A stretch of DNA of 64,000 bases from Chitinophagaceae bacterium (GTDB taxonomy: Bacteria; Bacteroidota; Bacteroidia; Chitinophagales; UBA10324), in assembly GCA_016717285.1 (NCBI GenBank), contig JADKFU010000005.1:1100501-1164500 (forward strand). The letters are read 5' to 3'. Both the position numbers and the translations under genes were made by a program. Below are positions 35,288 through 43,887 of the stretch, in pieces. Under the pieces are notes generated by a model that was not told the DNA's origin, made no database searches, and saw nothing but the letters and a program-made list of their open reading frames with translations. Position 1 is the first letter of the stretch; each line of letters begins with the position of its first letter.

Positions 35288-38200
35288 ATGGCATCAAAGA
35301 CTAACGAAAGAGTCAATTTCAGCAAGACACAGATTAAGCTCGAGTACCCTGATCTTCTCGGCATTCAGCTTCAGTCATTCAAAGATTTTTTCCAGTTAGA
35401 AACCACTCCTGAAAACCGGAGAAACGAAGGCCTCTACCGTGTGTTCACTGAGAATTTCCCGATCAGTGATGCCCGGAATATCTTCGTATTGGAGTTCCTG
35501 GATTATTTTGTAGATCCTCCCCGCTATACGATTGAAGAATGTATCGAGCGCGGATTAACGCACAGCGTTCCCCTGAAAGCAAAGCTGCGCCTGAGTTGTA
35601 ACGATCCTGAACACATCGATTTCCAAACGATTGTGCAGGATGTGTTTTTGGGAAATATTCCCTACATGACACCGAAAGGTACCTTCCTCATCAATGGTGC
35701 GGAACGCGTAGTGGTTTCCCAGTTGCACCGTTCACCGGGCGTGTTCTTCGGACAGTCCGTTCACCCGAACGGAACCCGCATTTATTCTGCAAGGGTGATT
35801 CCTTTTAAAGGCGCCTGGATGGAATTTGCGACGGACATCAATAATGTGATGTACGCTTATATCGACCGTAAAAAGAAATTCCCGGTAACCACCTTGTTGC
35901 GTGCAATAGGTTGGGATACTGATAAAGAAATATTGACGCTGTTTGAATTGTCGGATGAAATTCCTGCAAAAGCAGCTGACCTTAAGAAAGCCATCGGCCG
36001 TAAGCTCGCAGCTCGTGTATTGAGAAGCTGGAATGAAGATTTCGTGGATGAAGATACGGGTGAAGTGGTAACAATCACGCGTAACGAAGTGGTGTTGGAA
36101 CGTGATACCATCTTATCGGAAGATGACATCGCCAATATCCTGGAAACAGGTGTTGACACAGTTATCCTTCAGAAAGAAACGGTCGGTGCTGATTATTCCA
36201 TCATCTACAACACGCTGCAAAAAGATACTTCCAACTCAGAATTGGAAGCGGTTCAGTATATCTACCGCCAGTTGCGCGGAGCAGATGCGCCTGATGATGA
36301 AACAGCGCGTGGCATTATTGAGAAGCTGTTCTTCTCTGATAAACGCTATGATCTGGGTGAAGTAGGCCGATACAAAATCAATCAGAAATTAAGAAAAGAC
36401 ACGGAGCTTGATACCAAGGTATTGACGAAGGAAGACATCGTGGCGATTGTGAAATACCTGGTACAGTTGGTGAATGATAAAGCTGTTGTAGATGATATTG
36501 ATCACCTGAGTAATCGTCGTGTAAGAACAGTGGGTGAACAGTTGTACGCTCAGTTCGGTGTTGGTCTGGCCCGTATGGCCCGTACCATCCGGGAACGTAT
36601 GAACGTGCGCGACAATGAGGTGTTCACACCAATCGATCTGATCAACGCACGTACACTTTCTTCTGTGATCAATTCCTTCTTCGGAACATCACAGTTGTCA
36701 CAATTCCTTGATCAGACCAACCCGTTGGCGGAAATCACCCACAAGCGTCGTATTTCGGCGCTTGGTCCCGGTGGTCTCTCCCGCGAACGCGCAGGCTTTG
36801 AGGTACGTGACGTACACTATTCCCACTATGGCCGTCTTTGCACCATTGAAACGCCGGAAGGACCGAACATCGGTTTGATCTCTACACTGTGTGTGCATGC
36901 AAAGATCAACCGCATGGGATTCATTGAAACACCTTACCTGAAAGTACATGATGGCAAGGTGGAATTGCGGAAGAAAGTAGAGTTCCTTTCCGCAGACGAA
37001 GAAGATGAAAAAGTAATTGCGCAGGCCAATGTGCCGATCAATGATAAAGGCGAATTCAAGATTGAACGTATCAAGAGTCGTCACCAGGGTGACTTCCCGA
37101 TAGTTGGTCCATCTGAAGTGGAATATATGGATGTGGCGCCTAACCAGATTGTTGGTTTGTCTGCTTCCCTGATTCCTTTCCTTGAACATGATGATGCCAA
37201 CCGTGCGTTGATGGGTTCAAACATGCAACGTCAGTCAGTGCCGTTGTTGAAACCGGAATCACCGATTGTTGGAACAGGTCTCGAAGGCAAAGCTGCTGTG
37301 GATTCCCGCATGTTGCTGAATGCTGAAACAAATGGTGTGGTTGAATATGTGGATGCGGAAGAGATTGTGGTAAACTACGAACGTTCTGAAGAGCAGGATA
37401 TGACCAGCTTCGATACCGGTCGTACTGTTTATAAATTATTGAAATTCAAGAAGACGAACCAAAGCACCTGTATCAACCTGAAACCTATCGTGAAGAAAGG
37501 TGACAAGGTGAAGACCGGACAGATTCTTTGCGAAGGATATGCAACGCAGGATGGTGAACTGGCACTTGGACAGAATCTGCAGGTGGCTTTCATGCCATGG
37601 AAAGGTTACAACTTCGAGGATGCTATTGTATTGAGTGAGCGCATTGTTCGGGAGGACATCTTTACTTCCATTCATATTGAAGAATATGAACTGGAAGTGC
37701 GCGACACCAAACTGGGAGAAGAAGAGTTGACTCCCGATATACCAAACGTAAGTGAAGAAGCTACCCGCAACCTCGACGACTTCGGTATCATCCGCGTGGG
37801 CGCTCATGTGAAAGAAGGAGATATCCTGATTGGAAAAATTACTCCGAAAGGCGAAAGTGATCCTACTCCGGAAGAGAAACTGTTGCGCGCCATCTTTGGC
37901 GACAAGGCAGGTGATGTGAAAGATGCTTCGTTGAAAGCGCCTCCTTCTACGGAAGGTGTGGTGATTGATAAAAAGCTTTTCTCCCGCGCTAAAAAAGATA
38001 AGAATTCAAAAGCGAAAGAGAAGATTTCACTCGAAAAATTAGAGAAGGAACATTCCAAGGCAGTTGGCATCATCAAAGAAACATTAATTGAAAAGCTGAT
38101 GAAGCTGCTGAAGGACAAAACTTCGAAAGGCATTACCAACGTGTACAAAGAAGTGGTGGTGGCGAAAGGAGTGAAGTTCACGGTGAAGGTGTTGAATGAT

Positions 38201-39091
38201 ATCAATTACCAGGAAGCTGATCAGGGCAACTGGACGAATGATGACCATACGAATGAGCTGATCAAGCGGTTGCTTCACAACTATACGATCAAGCACAACG
38301 AAGAAGTAGGGCGTTACAAACGTGAGAAGTTCAATATCAGCATCGGAGATGAATTGCCCTCCGGTGTATTGAAACTTGCAAAGGTTTATCTTGCCAAGAA
38401 GCGTAAGCTAAAGGTGGGAGACAAACTTGCAGGTCGTCACGGTAACAAGGGTATTGTTGCGAAGATTGTGCGTGATGAAGACATGCCATTCCTTGAAGAT
38501 GGAACAGCGGTCGACATCGTACTCAATCCGTTGGGCGTTCCTTCACGTATGAACCTTGGTCAGATCTATGAAACCGTTTTAGGATGGGCTGGATTGAAGC
38601 TGGGCATTAAATTCGGGACACCGATTTTCGATGGTGCATCTATTGATGAGATTGAAGCTTATATCACAAAAGCAGAGTTGCCTACTTTGGGTAAAACGTA
38701 TCTCTACGATGGTGAATCAGGAGACCGTTTCCATCAGCCTGCAACGGTTGGTGTGATCTATATGCTGAAACTTTCACACATGGTGGATGATAAGATGCAT
38801 GCGCGTTCCATCGGTCCTTACTCCCTCATCACGCAGCAGCCATTGGGTGGTAAAGCCCAGTTCGGCGGACAGCGTTTCGGTGAAATGGAAGTTTGGGCAC
38901 TCGAAGCATACGGTGCATCGAACATCCTCCAGGAATTGCTGACCATCAAGTCTGATGATATTGTAGGAAGAGCGAAAGCGTATGAGGCCATCGTAAAAGG
39001 GGAGAACCTTCCGAAGCCGAATGTGCCTGAATCCTTCAACGTGTTGGTGCATGAATTGAGAGGTCTTACACTTGATCTGAAGTTTGATTAG
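35288..39091 (+). CDS. rpoB: DNA-directed RNA polymerase beta subunit
   Basis: A 1267-residue RpoB of normal Bacteroidota length. It includes the rifampicin region (FFGTSQLSQFLDQTNPLAEI, THKRRISALGPGGLSRERAG), TPEGPNIGLISTL, the GYNFEDAIVLSERIV motif, the flap (KVGDKLAGRHGNKGIVAKI) and the C-terminal clamp-binding GGKAQFGGQRFGEMEVWALE. The residues of the rifampicin pocket look wild type (Q, D, H and S positions present). rpoC does not follow; a strong terminator lies 46 bases after the stop. Confidence 0.98.
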   Translation: MASKTNERVNFSKTQIKLEYPDLLGIQLQSFKDFFQLETTPENRRNEGLYRVFTENFPISDARNIFVLEFLDYFVDPPRYTIEECIERGLTHSVPLKAKLRLSCNDPEHIDFQTIVQDVFLGNIPYMTPKGTFLINGAERVVVSQLHRSPGVFFGQSVHPNGTRIYSARVIPFKGAWMEFATDINNVMYAYIDRKKKFPVTTLLRAIGWDTDKEILTLFELSDEIPAKAADLKKAIGRKLAARVLRSWNEDFVDEDTGEVVTITRNEVVLERDTILSEDDIANILETGVDTVILQKETVGADYSIIYNTLQKDTSNSELEAVQYIYRQLRGADAPDDETARGIIEKLFFSDKRYDLGEVGRYKINQKLRKDTELDTKVLTKEDIVAIVKYLVQLVNDKAVVDDIDHLSNRRVRTVGEQLYAQFGVGLARMARTIRERMNVRDNEVFTPIDLINARTLSSVINSFFGTSQLSQFLDQTNPLAEITHKRRISALGPGGLSRERAGFEVRDVHYSHYGRLCTIETPEGPNIGLISTLCVHAKINRMGFIETPYLKVHDGKVELRKKVEFLSADEEDEKVIAQANVPINDKGEFKIERIKSRHQGDFPIVGPSEVEYMDVAPNQIVGLSASLIPFLEHDDANRALMGSNMQRQSVPLLKPESPIVGTGLEGKAAVDSRMLLNAETNGVVEYVDAEEIVVNYERSEEQDMTSFDTGRTVYKLLKFKKTNQSTCINLKPIVKKGDKVKTGQILCEGYATQDGELALGQNLQVAFMPWKGYNFEDAIVLSERIVREDIFTSIHIEEYELEVRDTKLGEEELTPDIPNVSEEATRNLDDFGIIRVGAHVKEGDILIGKITPKGESDPTPEEKLLRAIFGDKAGDVKDASLKAPPSTEGVVIDKKLFSRAKKDKNSKAKEKISLEKLEKEHSKAVGIIKETLIEKLMKLLKDKTSKGITNVYKEVVVAKGVKFTVKVLNDINYQEADQGNWTNDDHTNELIKRLLHNYTIKHNEEVGRYKREKFNISIGDELPSGVLKLAKVYLAKKRKLKVGDKLAGRHGNKGIVAKIVRDEDMPFLEDGTAVDIVLNPLGVPSRMNLGQIYETVLGWAGLKLGIKFGTPIFDGASIDEIEAYITKAELPTLGKTYLYDGESGDRFHQPATVGVIYMLKLSHMVDDKMHARSIGPYSLITQQPLGGKAQFGGQRFGEMEVWALEAYGASNILQELLTIKSDDIVGRAKAYEAIVKGENLPKPNVPESFNVLVHELRGLTLDLKFD

Positions 39092-39136
39092 GATCCTGTT
39101 TTAATAAAAGATTCCACGCCGGAATTTTGAATAGCA

Positions 39137-39170
39137 GCCACCTTGCGAAAGCGGGGTGGCTTTTTTATTT
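39137..39170 (+). terminator. Rho-independent terminator after rpoB
   Basis: A ten-pair stem (GCCACCTTGC with GCGGGGTGGC, two G-T pairs) closed by a GAAA tetraloop and followed by TTTTTTATTT. It ends the rplA-rpoB transcript. Confidence 0.92.
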
Positions 39171-39244
39171 CTCGCATTCTCTCTTGAGGAAATTTATTGA
39201 TGATGATTTGTTTGACAGTAGTGTAGAAATTGAATGGGTGCATT

Positions 39245-39526
39245 GTTAAATGGCTAAATGGTTGCGGCGAAGCCGGAGAATAGTTGCACAAGGAGTAATC
39301 AATATGTTATACTTTATATGCGGTTAGATGAGTGGATGAATTGTTACACTGTTAAATGGCTAAATGGTTGCGGTGAATCCGGAGATAGGGCAGATCGGTC
39401 AAGCAATGATGCATTGATTGAAGTGTCTTTGCAAATCTGAGATGACGGCATTGACTGAACGATTTCGCAATTGATAAGATGACTTTGATAGATGCCCTAT
39501 TCTCCGGCTTCGCCGAACAATTTAAC
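39245..39526. repeat. Interspersed repeat: two direct copies and one inverted
   Basis: The sequence GTTAAATGGCTAAATGGTTG and a following GCCGGAGA-like tail occurs at 39245-39283 and, with a few changes, at 39351-39388. A shortened reverse-complement copy (TCTCCGGCTTCGCCGAACAA) lies at 39497-39526. Beyond it 39530-39600 is filled with CATATAGCCATTCAACC-like near-repeats. No gene is seen between the rpoB terminator and 39645. Confidence 0.75.
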
Positions 39527-39617
39527 AGTTCAACAATTTAGCCTTTTGGCCAGATGACCATATAGCCATTCAACCATATAGCCATATAACCCCATAAAAA
39601 TACCCACCCAATTCAAC

Positions 39618-39625
39618 TACATTTG
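39618..39625 (+). promoter_or_regulatory. Putative -7 box (TACATTTG)
   Basis: Exact TAnnTTTG match 20 bases ahead of the small membrane protein start at 39646. No clear -33 box is visible. Confidence 0.4.
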
Positions 39626-39645
39626 ACCACAAAAACCATCAATAT

Positions 39646-39789
39646 ATGGGAAGAAGAAGTTCGCGGAGACGACAACAAATACCCTGGAGAACCATTTTGC
39701 GAATTCTTTTTTACCTCGTTATTATATTTTTTCTCTTCAAATATGGAGAAAGGATACTGAATGGTTTTTTAGACCTGATACATTTATAA
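39646..39789 (+). CDS. 47-residue basic single-pass membrane protein
   Basis: An ATG-started frame with a very basic N-terminus (MGRRSSRRRQQIPWR), one hydrophobic helix (ILRILFYLVIIFFLFKYGER) and a short tail. The charge pattern predicts the N-terminus inside. A -7 box matching the Bacteroidota consensus lies just upstream. I do not know a named family. The clean topology and promoter make it more than a chance frame. Confidence 0.6.
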   Translation: MGRRSSRRRQQIPWRTILRILFYLVIIFFLFKYGERILNGFLDLIHL

Positions 39790-39799
39790 AGTCAGTGCA

Positions 39800-40351
39800 T
39801 TAATTAAGACTTGGATTTTCGGGGAAGTCGGCAAACACCTGGTAGCGGTCACCCATATTGTGTAATACAGTGCGCCAGAGTTCTTTCGGATCTTCTTCAA
39901 AGAGATAGGCAGCAAGACCTTTTCCGATGAACCAGGAACTTTCTTTTATTTCCCGCGTCAGCTGGCCTTCTTCCCAACCAGAGTAGCCGAAGAAAAAACG
40001 TATTTCTGATTGTTGAATCTGTTTTGTTTCCAGTAGAAATATCAGGCGTTCAAAATCGCCACCCCAGTAAATACCTTCCTTCACTTTGGTGCTGTCTGTG
40101 AGCAGGTCCCCGCGCTTGTGAAGATAATGCAGCGTGTTTGGTTGTACAGGGCCACCATAGAAGATGTGATTTTCAACTACCGGAAAATCTTCCACCACTT
40201 CATGCACTTTCATTTCAGTAGGTTTGTTGAGGATGAGTCCGAATGCATTTTCATTTTTGCACTCGCACAAAAAAACCACAGCGCCTTTGAAATAAGGATC
40301 TTCCATAAATGGTTCTGCGATTAAAATTTTTCCCGAAGCAACCTTCTCCAT
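39800..40351 (-). CDS. yqgE: YqgE/AlgH family protein (DUF179)
   Basis: About 183 residues from the ATG at 40351; the frame continues 17 codons upstream without family resemblance. Signature segments are GKILIAEPFMEDPYFKGAVV, NAFGLILNKPTE, FYGGPVQPNTLHYLH, FFFGYSGWEEGQLTREIKES and SWFIG. The family is widespread and structurally known, but its function is unclear. It ends ten bases from the convergent small membrane protein. Confidence 0.95.
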   Translation of the reverse strand: MEKVASGKILIAEPFMEDPYFKGAVVFLCECKNENAFGLILNKPTEMKVHEVVEDFPVVENHIFYGGPVQPNTLHYLHKRGDLLTDSTKVKEGIYWGGDFERLIFLLETKQIQQSEIRFFFGYSGWEEGQLTREIKESSWFIGKGLAAYLFEEDPKELWRTVLHNMGDRYQVFADFPENPSLN

Positions 40352-40370
40352 AATGTTACAGGTTAGTGCG

Positions 40371-40403
40371 ATAAAGTAACTGCATTGGAATTGAAACTCC
40401 AAA
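40371..40403 (-). promoter_or_regulatory. Putative yqgE promoter
   Basis: On the reverse strand, TTTG at 40403-40400 and TACTTTAT at 40378-40371 are 21 bases apart, one mismatch from the Bacteroidota consensus, 19 bases ahead of the yqgE ATG. Confidence 0.4.
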
Positions 40404-40576
40404 AAAAATCAGCAGCCTTTCATTCAATGTGAATAAGTGTGGATGATGTTCGTTCATTCGGAAATTAAATTTATTTTTGCAGCCTTGTTTTGGTGAATGG
40501 TGAATTGTTAATGGTATGGTAACGCCACTTGAGCAGCAACACAATGACTGATGACAAATGACCAATGACTAATTAC

Positions 40577-40653
40577 GGTCCCGTAGCTTAATTGAATAGA
40601 GCATCTGACTACGGATCAGAAGGTTGCAGGTTTGACTCCTGCCGGGATCACCA
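40577..40653 (+). tRNA. tRNA-Arg (anticodon ACG)
   Basis: A full cloverleaf can be drawn: acceptor GGTCCCG pairing with CGGGATC (one G-U pair), D arm AGCTTAATTGAATAGAGC, anticodon arm CTGACTACGGATCAG with ACG in the loop, T arm GCAGGTTTGACTCCTGC, discriminator A and an encoded CCA at 40651-40653. It reads CGN arginine codons after A34 is converted to inosine. Confidence 0.95.
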
Positions 40654-40664
40654 ATACAACATTG

Positions 40665-40700
40665 AAACCCTTGTAATCATCAGATTACAAGGGTTTTTTT
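40665..40700 (+). terminator. Terminator after tRNA-Arg
   Basis: A perfect 14-base stem (AAACCCTTGTAATC with GATTACAAGGGTTT), four-base loop, then a T-run to 40700. Confidence 0.92.
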
Positions 40701-40748
40701 ATTATGGGGTAAACATAGGAAATCAGTCGGCATATAATACAGTTCCCC

Positions 40749-41137
40749 AGACTCGCGCTCGTTTGCAGACAAGCACTGAGGGAGGCGAACGAGTGCGCTT
40801 CTCATTATATCCTACAGCACAACCCTTACGAGTAAAGGAATATGAGAAACTGGTTTTTCATTGAATCAGATCCACATCAAGATACCCTTTTCCACCTGCA
40901 TAATCAATTGCTGAACTATAGCAGTATTCCTGCGGCTCCCGGACAAAGCCTGCTTCAACAGGGTTATAGTGCAGGTAATGAAGGCGCTCAGCTCTCATCT
41001 CATTGGTTACTAATTCAACAGGATGGTTACCATCTTGCCATACTTTATAATGCGTGATACGAGTCAGTGGCATACCCACTTCAATGAACTGCTTTAATAT
41101 GCCTCCCTCAATTGCTTGTCTGCATACGAGCGCGAGT
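40749..41137 (-). mobile_element. RAYT/REP element copy A (internally deleted)
   Basis: Bounded by a REP-like hairpin sequence at 40749-40798 (starts AGACTCGCGCTCGTTTGCAG) and an inverted copy at 41101-41137. Between them only the 3' part of the transposase gene remains; the sequence jumps from inside the gene straight to the right-hand REP. Confidence 0.85.
40858..41100 (-). pseudogene. REP-associated tyrosine transposase fragment (copy A)
   Basis: The C-terminal ~80 residues only (MPLTRITHYKVWQDGNHPVE, YLHYNPVEAGFV, SSAIDYAGGKGYLDVDLIQ), nearly identical to copy B at 43186. The N-terminal half with the HxH metal site is deleted, so it cannot be active. Confidence 0.9.
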
Positions 41138-41278
41138 CAGAGCATACGATGGAATGGTACGGATGAGTTAGGAATTCAGCTCGGTGCGTTCATTGAAATA
41201 AATTCCGCCCAACATGACAAAGAAATATGGGACGACGAAAGATATGAATGATGGATGACTAAGCCAACCGTTCTAATG

Positions 41279-41302
41279 CTGGTTGGTGAAAACACCAACC
41301 AG
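41279..41302. repeat. Perfect ten-base hairpin downstream of the delta-60 gene
   Basis: CTGGTTGGTG, AAAA loop, CACCAACCAG. It lies 22 bases beyond the stop of the reverse-strand gene at 41324 and may protect or end its mRNA; no T-run follows on that strand. Confidence 0.6.
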
Positions 41303-41323
41303 AGGCTGAAAAATTATTAGATG

Positions 41324-42877
41324 TTAATCCTTAATAATTTTGATAATTGAATCATCTCCACTTTTTGACGAAACCGAAATCAAATACATGCCTGGCTCTA
41401 ACATTTCTGGAAATATAACTGTCAATTCATGTTTTCCTTTCAATTGGATTTCATGACTCATTAATGAATATACTACCTTTCCCTGCATATCAATTAAATC
41501 AATCGATACCTCCTGAGTCCTTTGAAGAAAGTATTGAACCACACCGTTTTGCGCTATAGGATTGGGATAGAAGAATAGTGAATTTTGTTCAATAGCAAGA
41601 TCTGGAATTGCTGTATTAAGGCTTGTAAAATATCTAACTAGTGCAAACTTATCGCCTATATATCCGATGGCTAGTACTTTTCCATCAGGTTGTAATATTA
41701 TTGAAGTTGCTTCTCCATCAAGTGCGCCAGCATTGTTTATTGCAATTCCTGTCGAAGCAAAGGTTGTATCGAGGAAACCATCTGAGTTGTAACAAAGCAA
41801 TGCAAAATCTTGTCCGTTTCCATTAGTTGCGCCACCCGCCACAAACATTCTTCCATCTGATTGAACAACAATATCCCACGTATAACTAAGAATACTATTC
41901 TCGGGCGTAATAACAAAACCATTATCGCCAAAATTGACGTCTAAGCTTCCATCGATATTATACCGCGCCATAGCATATCCGTGTAACACTCCATCAAAAT
42001 TAATTCCCGTGAATTCAATCTTTTCGTCAGCTTGAACAATTATTGATTTAACTAGATTATCGGTGTGATTAATATCACTAATAACTATTCCTATATCATT
42101 GAAAGTTGAGTCGATCGTACCATTGGAATTAAATCTGGCAACAGCAAAATCATAATTGTTTATTCCATTATATACCTGACCACCTACCAAAATGCGGCCA
42201 TCTGGCTGTTCAGCTAACGTTCCATACCAAGAGCTTTCGTTGTCAAAATTAATAATTACTATTCCATTCGTACCAAAAGTACTATCAATAGAACCATTCA
42301 CATTATATCTAATCAACTTATTAATGCTAATTTGCATAGAATCAATTGTTACTCCTAGAACAATTAATTTGTTGTCTGTCTGGAGTTCAATTGTCGTTAG
42401 AAATTCAATATTATCAGGAAGCAACAAATCTCCATTAGCAAAACTAGTATCGAAAGATCCGTTTTCATTAAATTTCGCGATTGCAGGAAGAAAGTTGTCA
42501 TTGGTATGGCCTGCAACAATAATTTTACCGTCTGTGCTGATTCCTATCGAATTTGGCAATCCATATTTAACCGGAACAATTAACCCTCCATAAGCAAAAG
42601 TAGAATCAAGCGTTCCATCAGTATTATACCTGGCAAGTGCCCAGTCATATTCAAACCCACCACCCGGACCATTATTAATCGCCATTCCAGCCGCGATAAT
42701 TTTACCGTCAGATTGTAAGGCAGAAGTATAAGATTTAGAACCTAAGCTAATCAAAGTAAGAACATGACCATTATCGCCAAAACTCATGTCCGGTGTTCCT
42801 GGTTGAGCATTTAATATTTCAAGCTGCATGAAGATCGAAAACATTATTATAGAAATAATTTTGTTGTTCATATACAA
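41324..42877 (-). CDS. Delta-60 repeat protein with type A T9SS sorting domain
   Basis: A 517-residue surface protein. Signal peptide to about ILNAQ, then about eight delta-60-type repeats (units such as ARYNTDGTLDSTFAYGG and LQPDGKVLAIGYIGDKFALV), a six-to-eight-bladed propeller-like structure. The final ~85 residues form a T9SS type A domain (LFFYPNPIAQNGVVQYFLQR, MYLISVSSKSGDDSIIKIIK). Its substrate is unknown. It lies between RAYT copies A and B, which together bracket it. Confidence 0.9.
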   Translation of the reverse strand: MYMNNKIISIIMFSIFMQLEILNAQPGTPDMSFGDNGHVLTLISLGSKSYTSALQSDGKIIAAGMAINNGPGGGFEYDWALARYNTDGTLDSTFAYGGLIVPVKYGLPNSIGISTDGKIIVAGHTNDNFLPAIAKFNENGSFDTSFANGDLLLPDNIEFLTTIELQTDNKLIVLGVTIDSMQISINKLIRYNVNGSIDSTFGTNGIVIINFDNESSWYGTLAEQPDGRILVGGQVYNGINNYDFAVARFNSNGTIDSTFNDIGIVISDINHTDNLVKSIIVQADEKIEFTGINFDGVLHGYAMARYNIDGSLDVNFGDNGFVITPENSILSYTWDIVVQSDGRMFVAGGATNGNGQDFALLCYNSDGFLDTTFASTGIAINNAGALDGEATSIILQPDGKVLAIGYIGDKFALVRYFTSLNTAIPDLAIEQNSLFFYPNPIAQNGVVQYFLQRTQEVSIDLIDMQGKVVYSLMSHEIQLKGKHELTVIFPEMLEPGMYLISVSSKSGDDSIIKIIKD

Positions 42878-43077
42878 TGTTTTACTTGAATTATTTTATC
42901 ATTATTGTCCGACTAAAAATAGAGTAAAATTCGATGTGCCCTTTAGCTGATAAGGGTTCTAAACAAAAATCTCTTGTTTCAAAAATGGGGGTAGTTGGCA
43001 AGTTTTTTTAAGTAATAAAAGTATTAGGCGCATTGTGTGATTTTCTCCATGCTTTGTAGGTGTCTTTAATAAACCCA

Positions 43078-43834
43078 GACTCGCGCTCGTTTGCAGACAA
43101 GCACTGAGGGAGGCGAACGAGTGCGCTTCTCATTATATCCTACAGCACAATCCTTACGAGTAAAGGAATATTAGAAACTGGTTTTTCATTGAATCAGATC
43201 CACATCAAGATATCCTTTTCCACCTGCATAATCAATTGCTGAACTATAGCAGTATTCCTGCGGCTCCCGGACAAAGCCTGCTTCAACAGGGTTATAGTGC
43301 AGGTAATGAAGGCGCTCAGCTCTCATCTCGTTAGTTGCTAATTCCACAGGATGATTACCATCTTGCCATACTTTATAATGCGTGATACGAGTCAGTGGCA
43401 TACCCACTTCAATGAACTGCTTTAATATCCATTCTCTTCGGCTTTCATTGATCTCCTTCATGCATTTTACAACTTCATCTGCAGTAAACTTTTTTAAGTC
43501 GCGGAATATTTCATGCAATTTATGGCTACCCTTTCTGCTTGCAATTAAATGCAGATGACTTGGCATCAAATTCCATCCATGAATAACCAGGCCTTTTTTC
43601 TGCTGGCAATGGCGTATAGAATTGAGAACGATTTCCGCATAGTCCTTCCTGGTAAATAAATCAATCCAATTTACGATAGTAGAAGTAGTAAAATAAATGC
43701 CTTCCGGATTCAGAAATTTATATTGTTCAGACATGATACTATAGATTGAAGAAATGAAGATACTATTTAAAATAAAGAAGTGAACGCGCACTCGTTCGCC
43801 TCCCTCAATTGCTTGTCTGCAAACGAGCGCGAGT
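43078..43834 (-). mobile_element. RAYT/REP element copy B (complete)
   Basis: The only full element. Left REP at 43078-43127, transposase gene at 43186-43734, inverted right REP at 43785-43834 (ends AAACGAGCGCGAGT). Each REP can fold through CTCGTTTGC with GCGAACGAG. This is the typical layout of REP-associated Y1 transposases. Confidence 0.9.
43186..43734 (-). CDS. REP-associated tyrosine transposase (Y1/IS200-like), intact
   Basis: A 182-residue RAYT from the ATG at 43734; upstream codons to 43791 do not fit. It has the N-terminal YKFLNPEGIYFTTSTIVNWI, the HUH-type metal motif in MPSHLHLIAS (HLH), the helical AERLHYLHYNPVEAGFV, and the end GGKGYLDVDLIQ. RAYTs are single-strand nucleases that act on REP hairpins, and such hairpins flank this gene. 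It is the source copy from which A, C and D could derive. Confidence 0.93.
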   Translation of the reverse strand: MSEQYKFLNPEGIYFTTSTIVNWIDLFTRKDYAEIVLNSIRHCQQKKGLVIHGWNLMPSHLHLIASRKGSHKLHEIFRDLKKFTADEVVKCMKEINESRREWILKQFIEVGMPLTRITHYKVWQDGNHPVELATNEMRAERLHYLHYNPVEAGFVREPQEYCYSSAIDYAGGKGYLDVDLIQ

Positions 43835-43887
43835 GGTTGGGGTCTTTCGTTTGGGAACCTTCATCCTTCCTAAAATAATCAATTTGC

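Noticed and set aside
39092..39645. A hidden or fragmented rpoC after rpoB
   Set aside because: No frame in this stretch on either strand shows RpoC motifs such as NADFDGD, and the terminator lies directly after rpoB.
40592..40864. Forward 90-residue frame overlapping the tRNA
   Set aside because: It starts inside tRNA-Arg, crosses its terminator and enters the REP of element A; not a gene.
40749..43834. RAYT copies A and B considered as ends of a composite transposon carrying the delta-60 gene
   Set aside because: RAYTs are not known to move composite units, the copies are in the same orientation and no target duplication is visible; recombination between repeats explains the pattern more simply.
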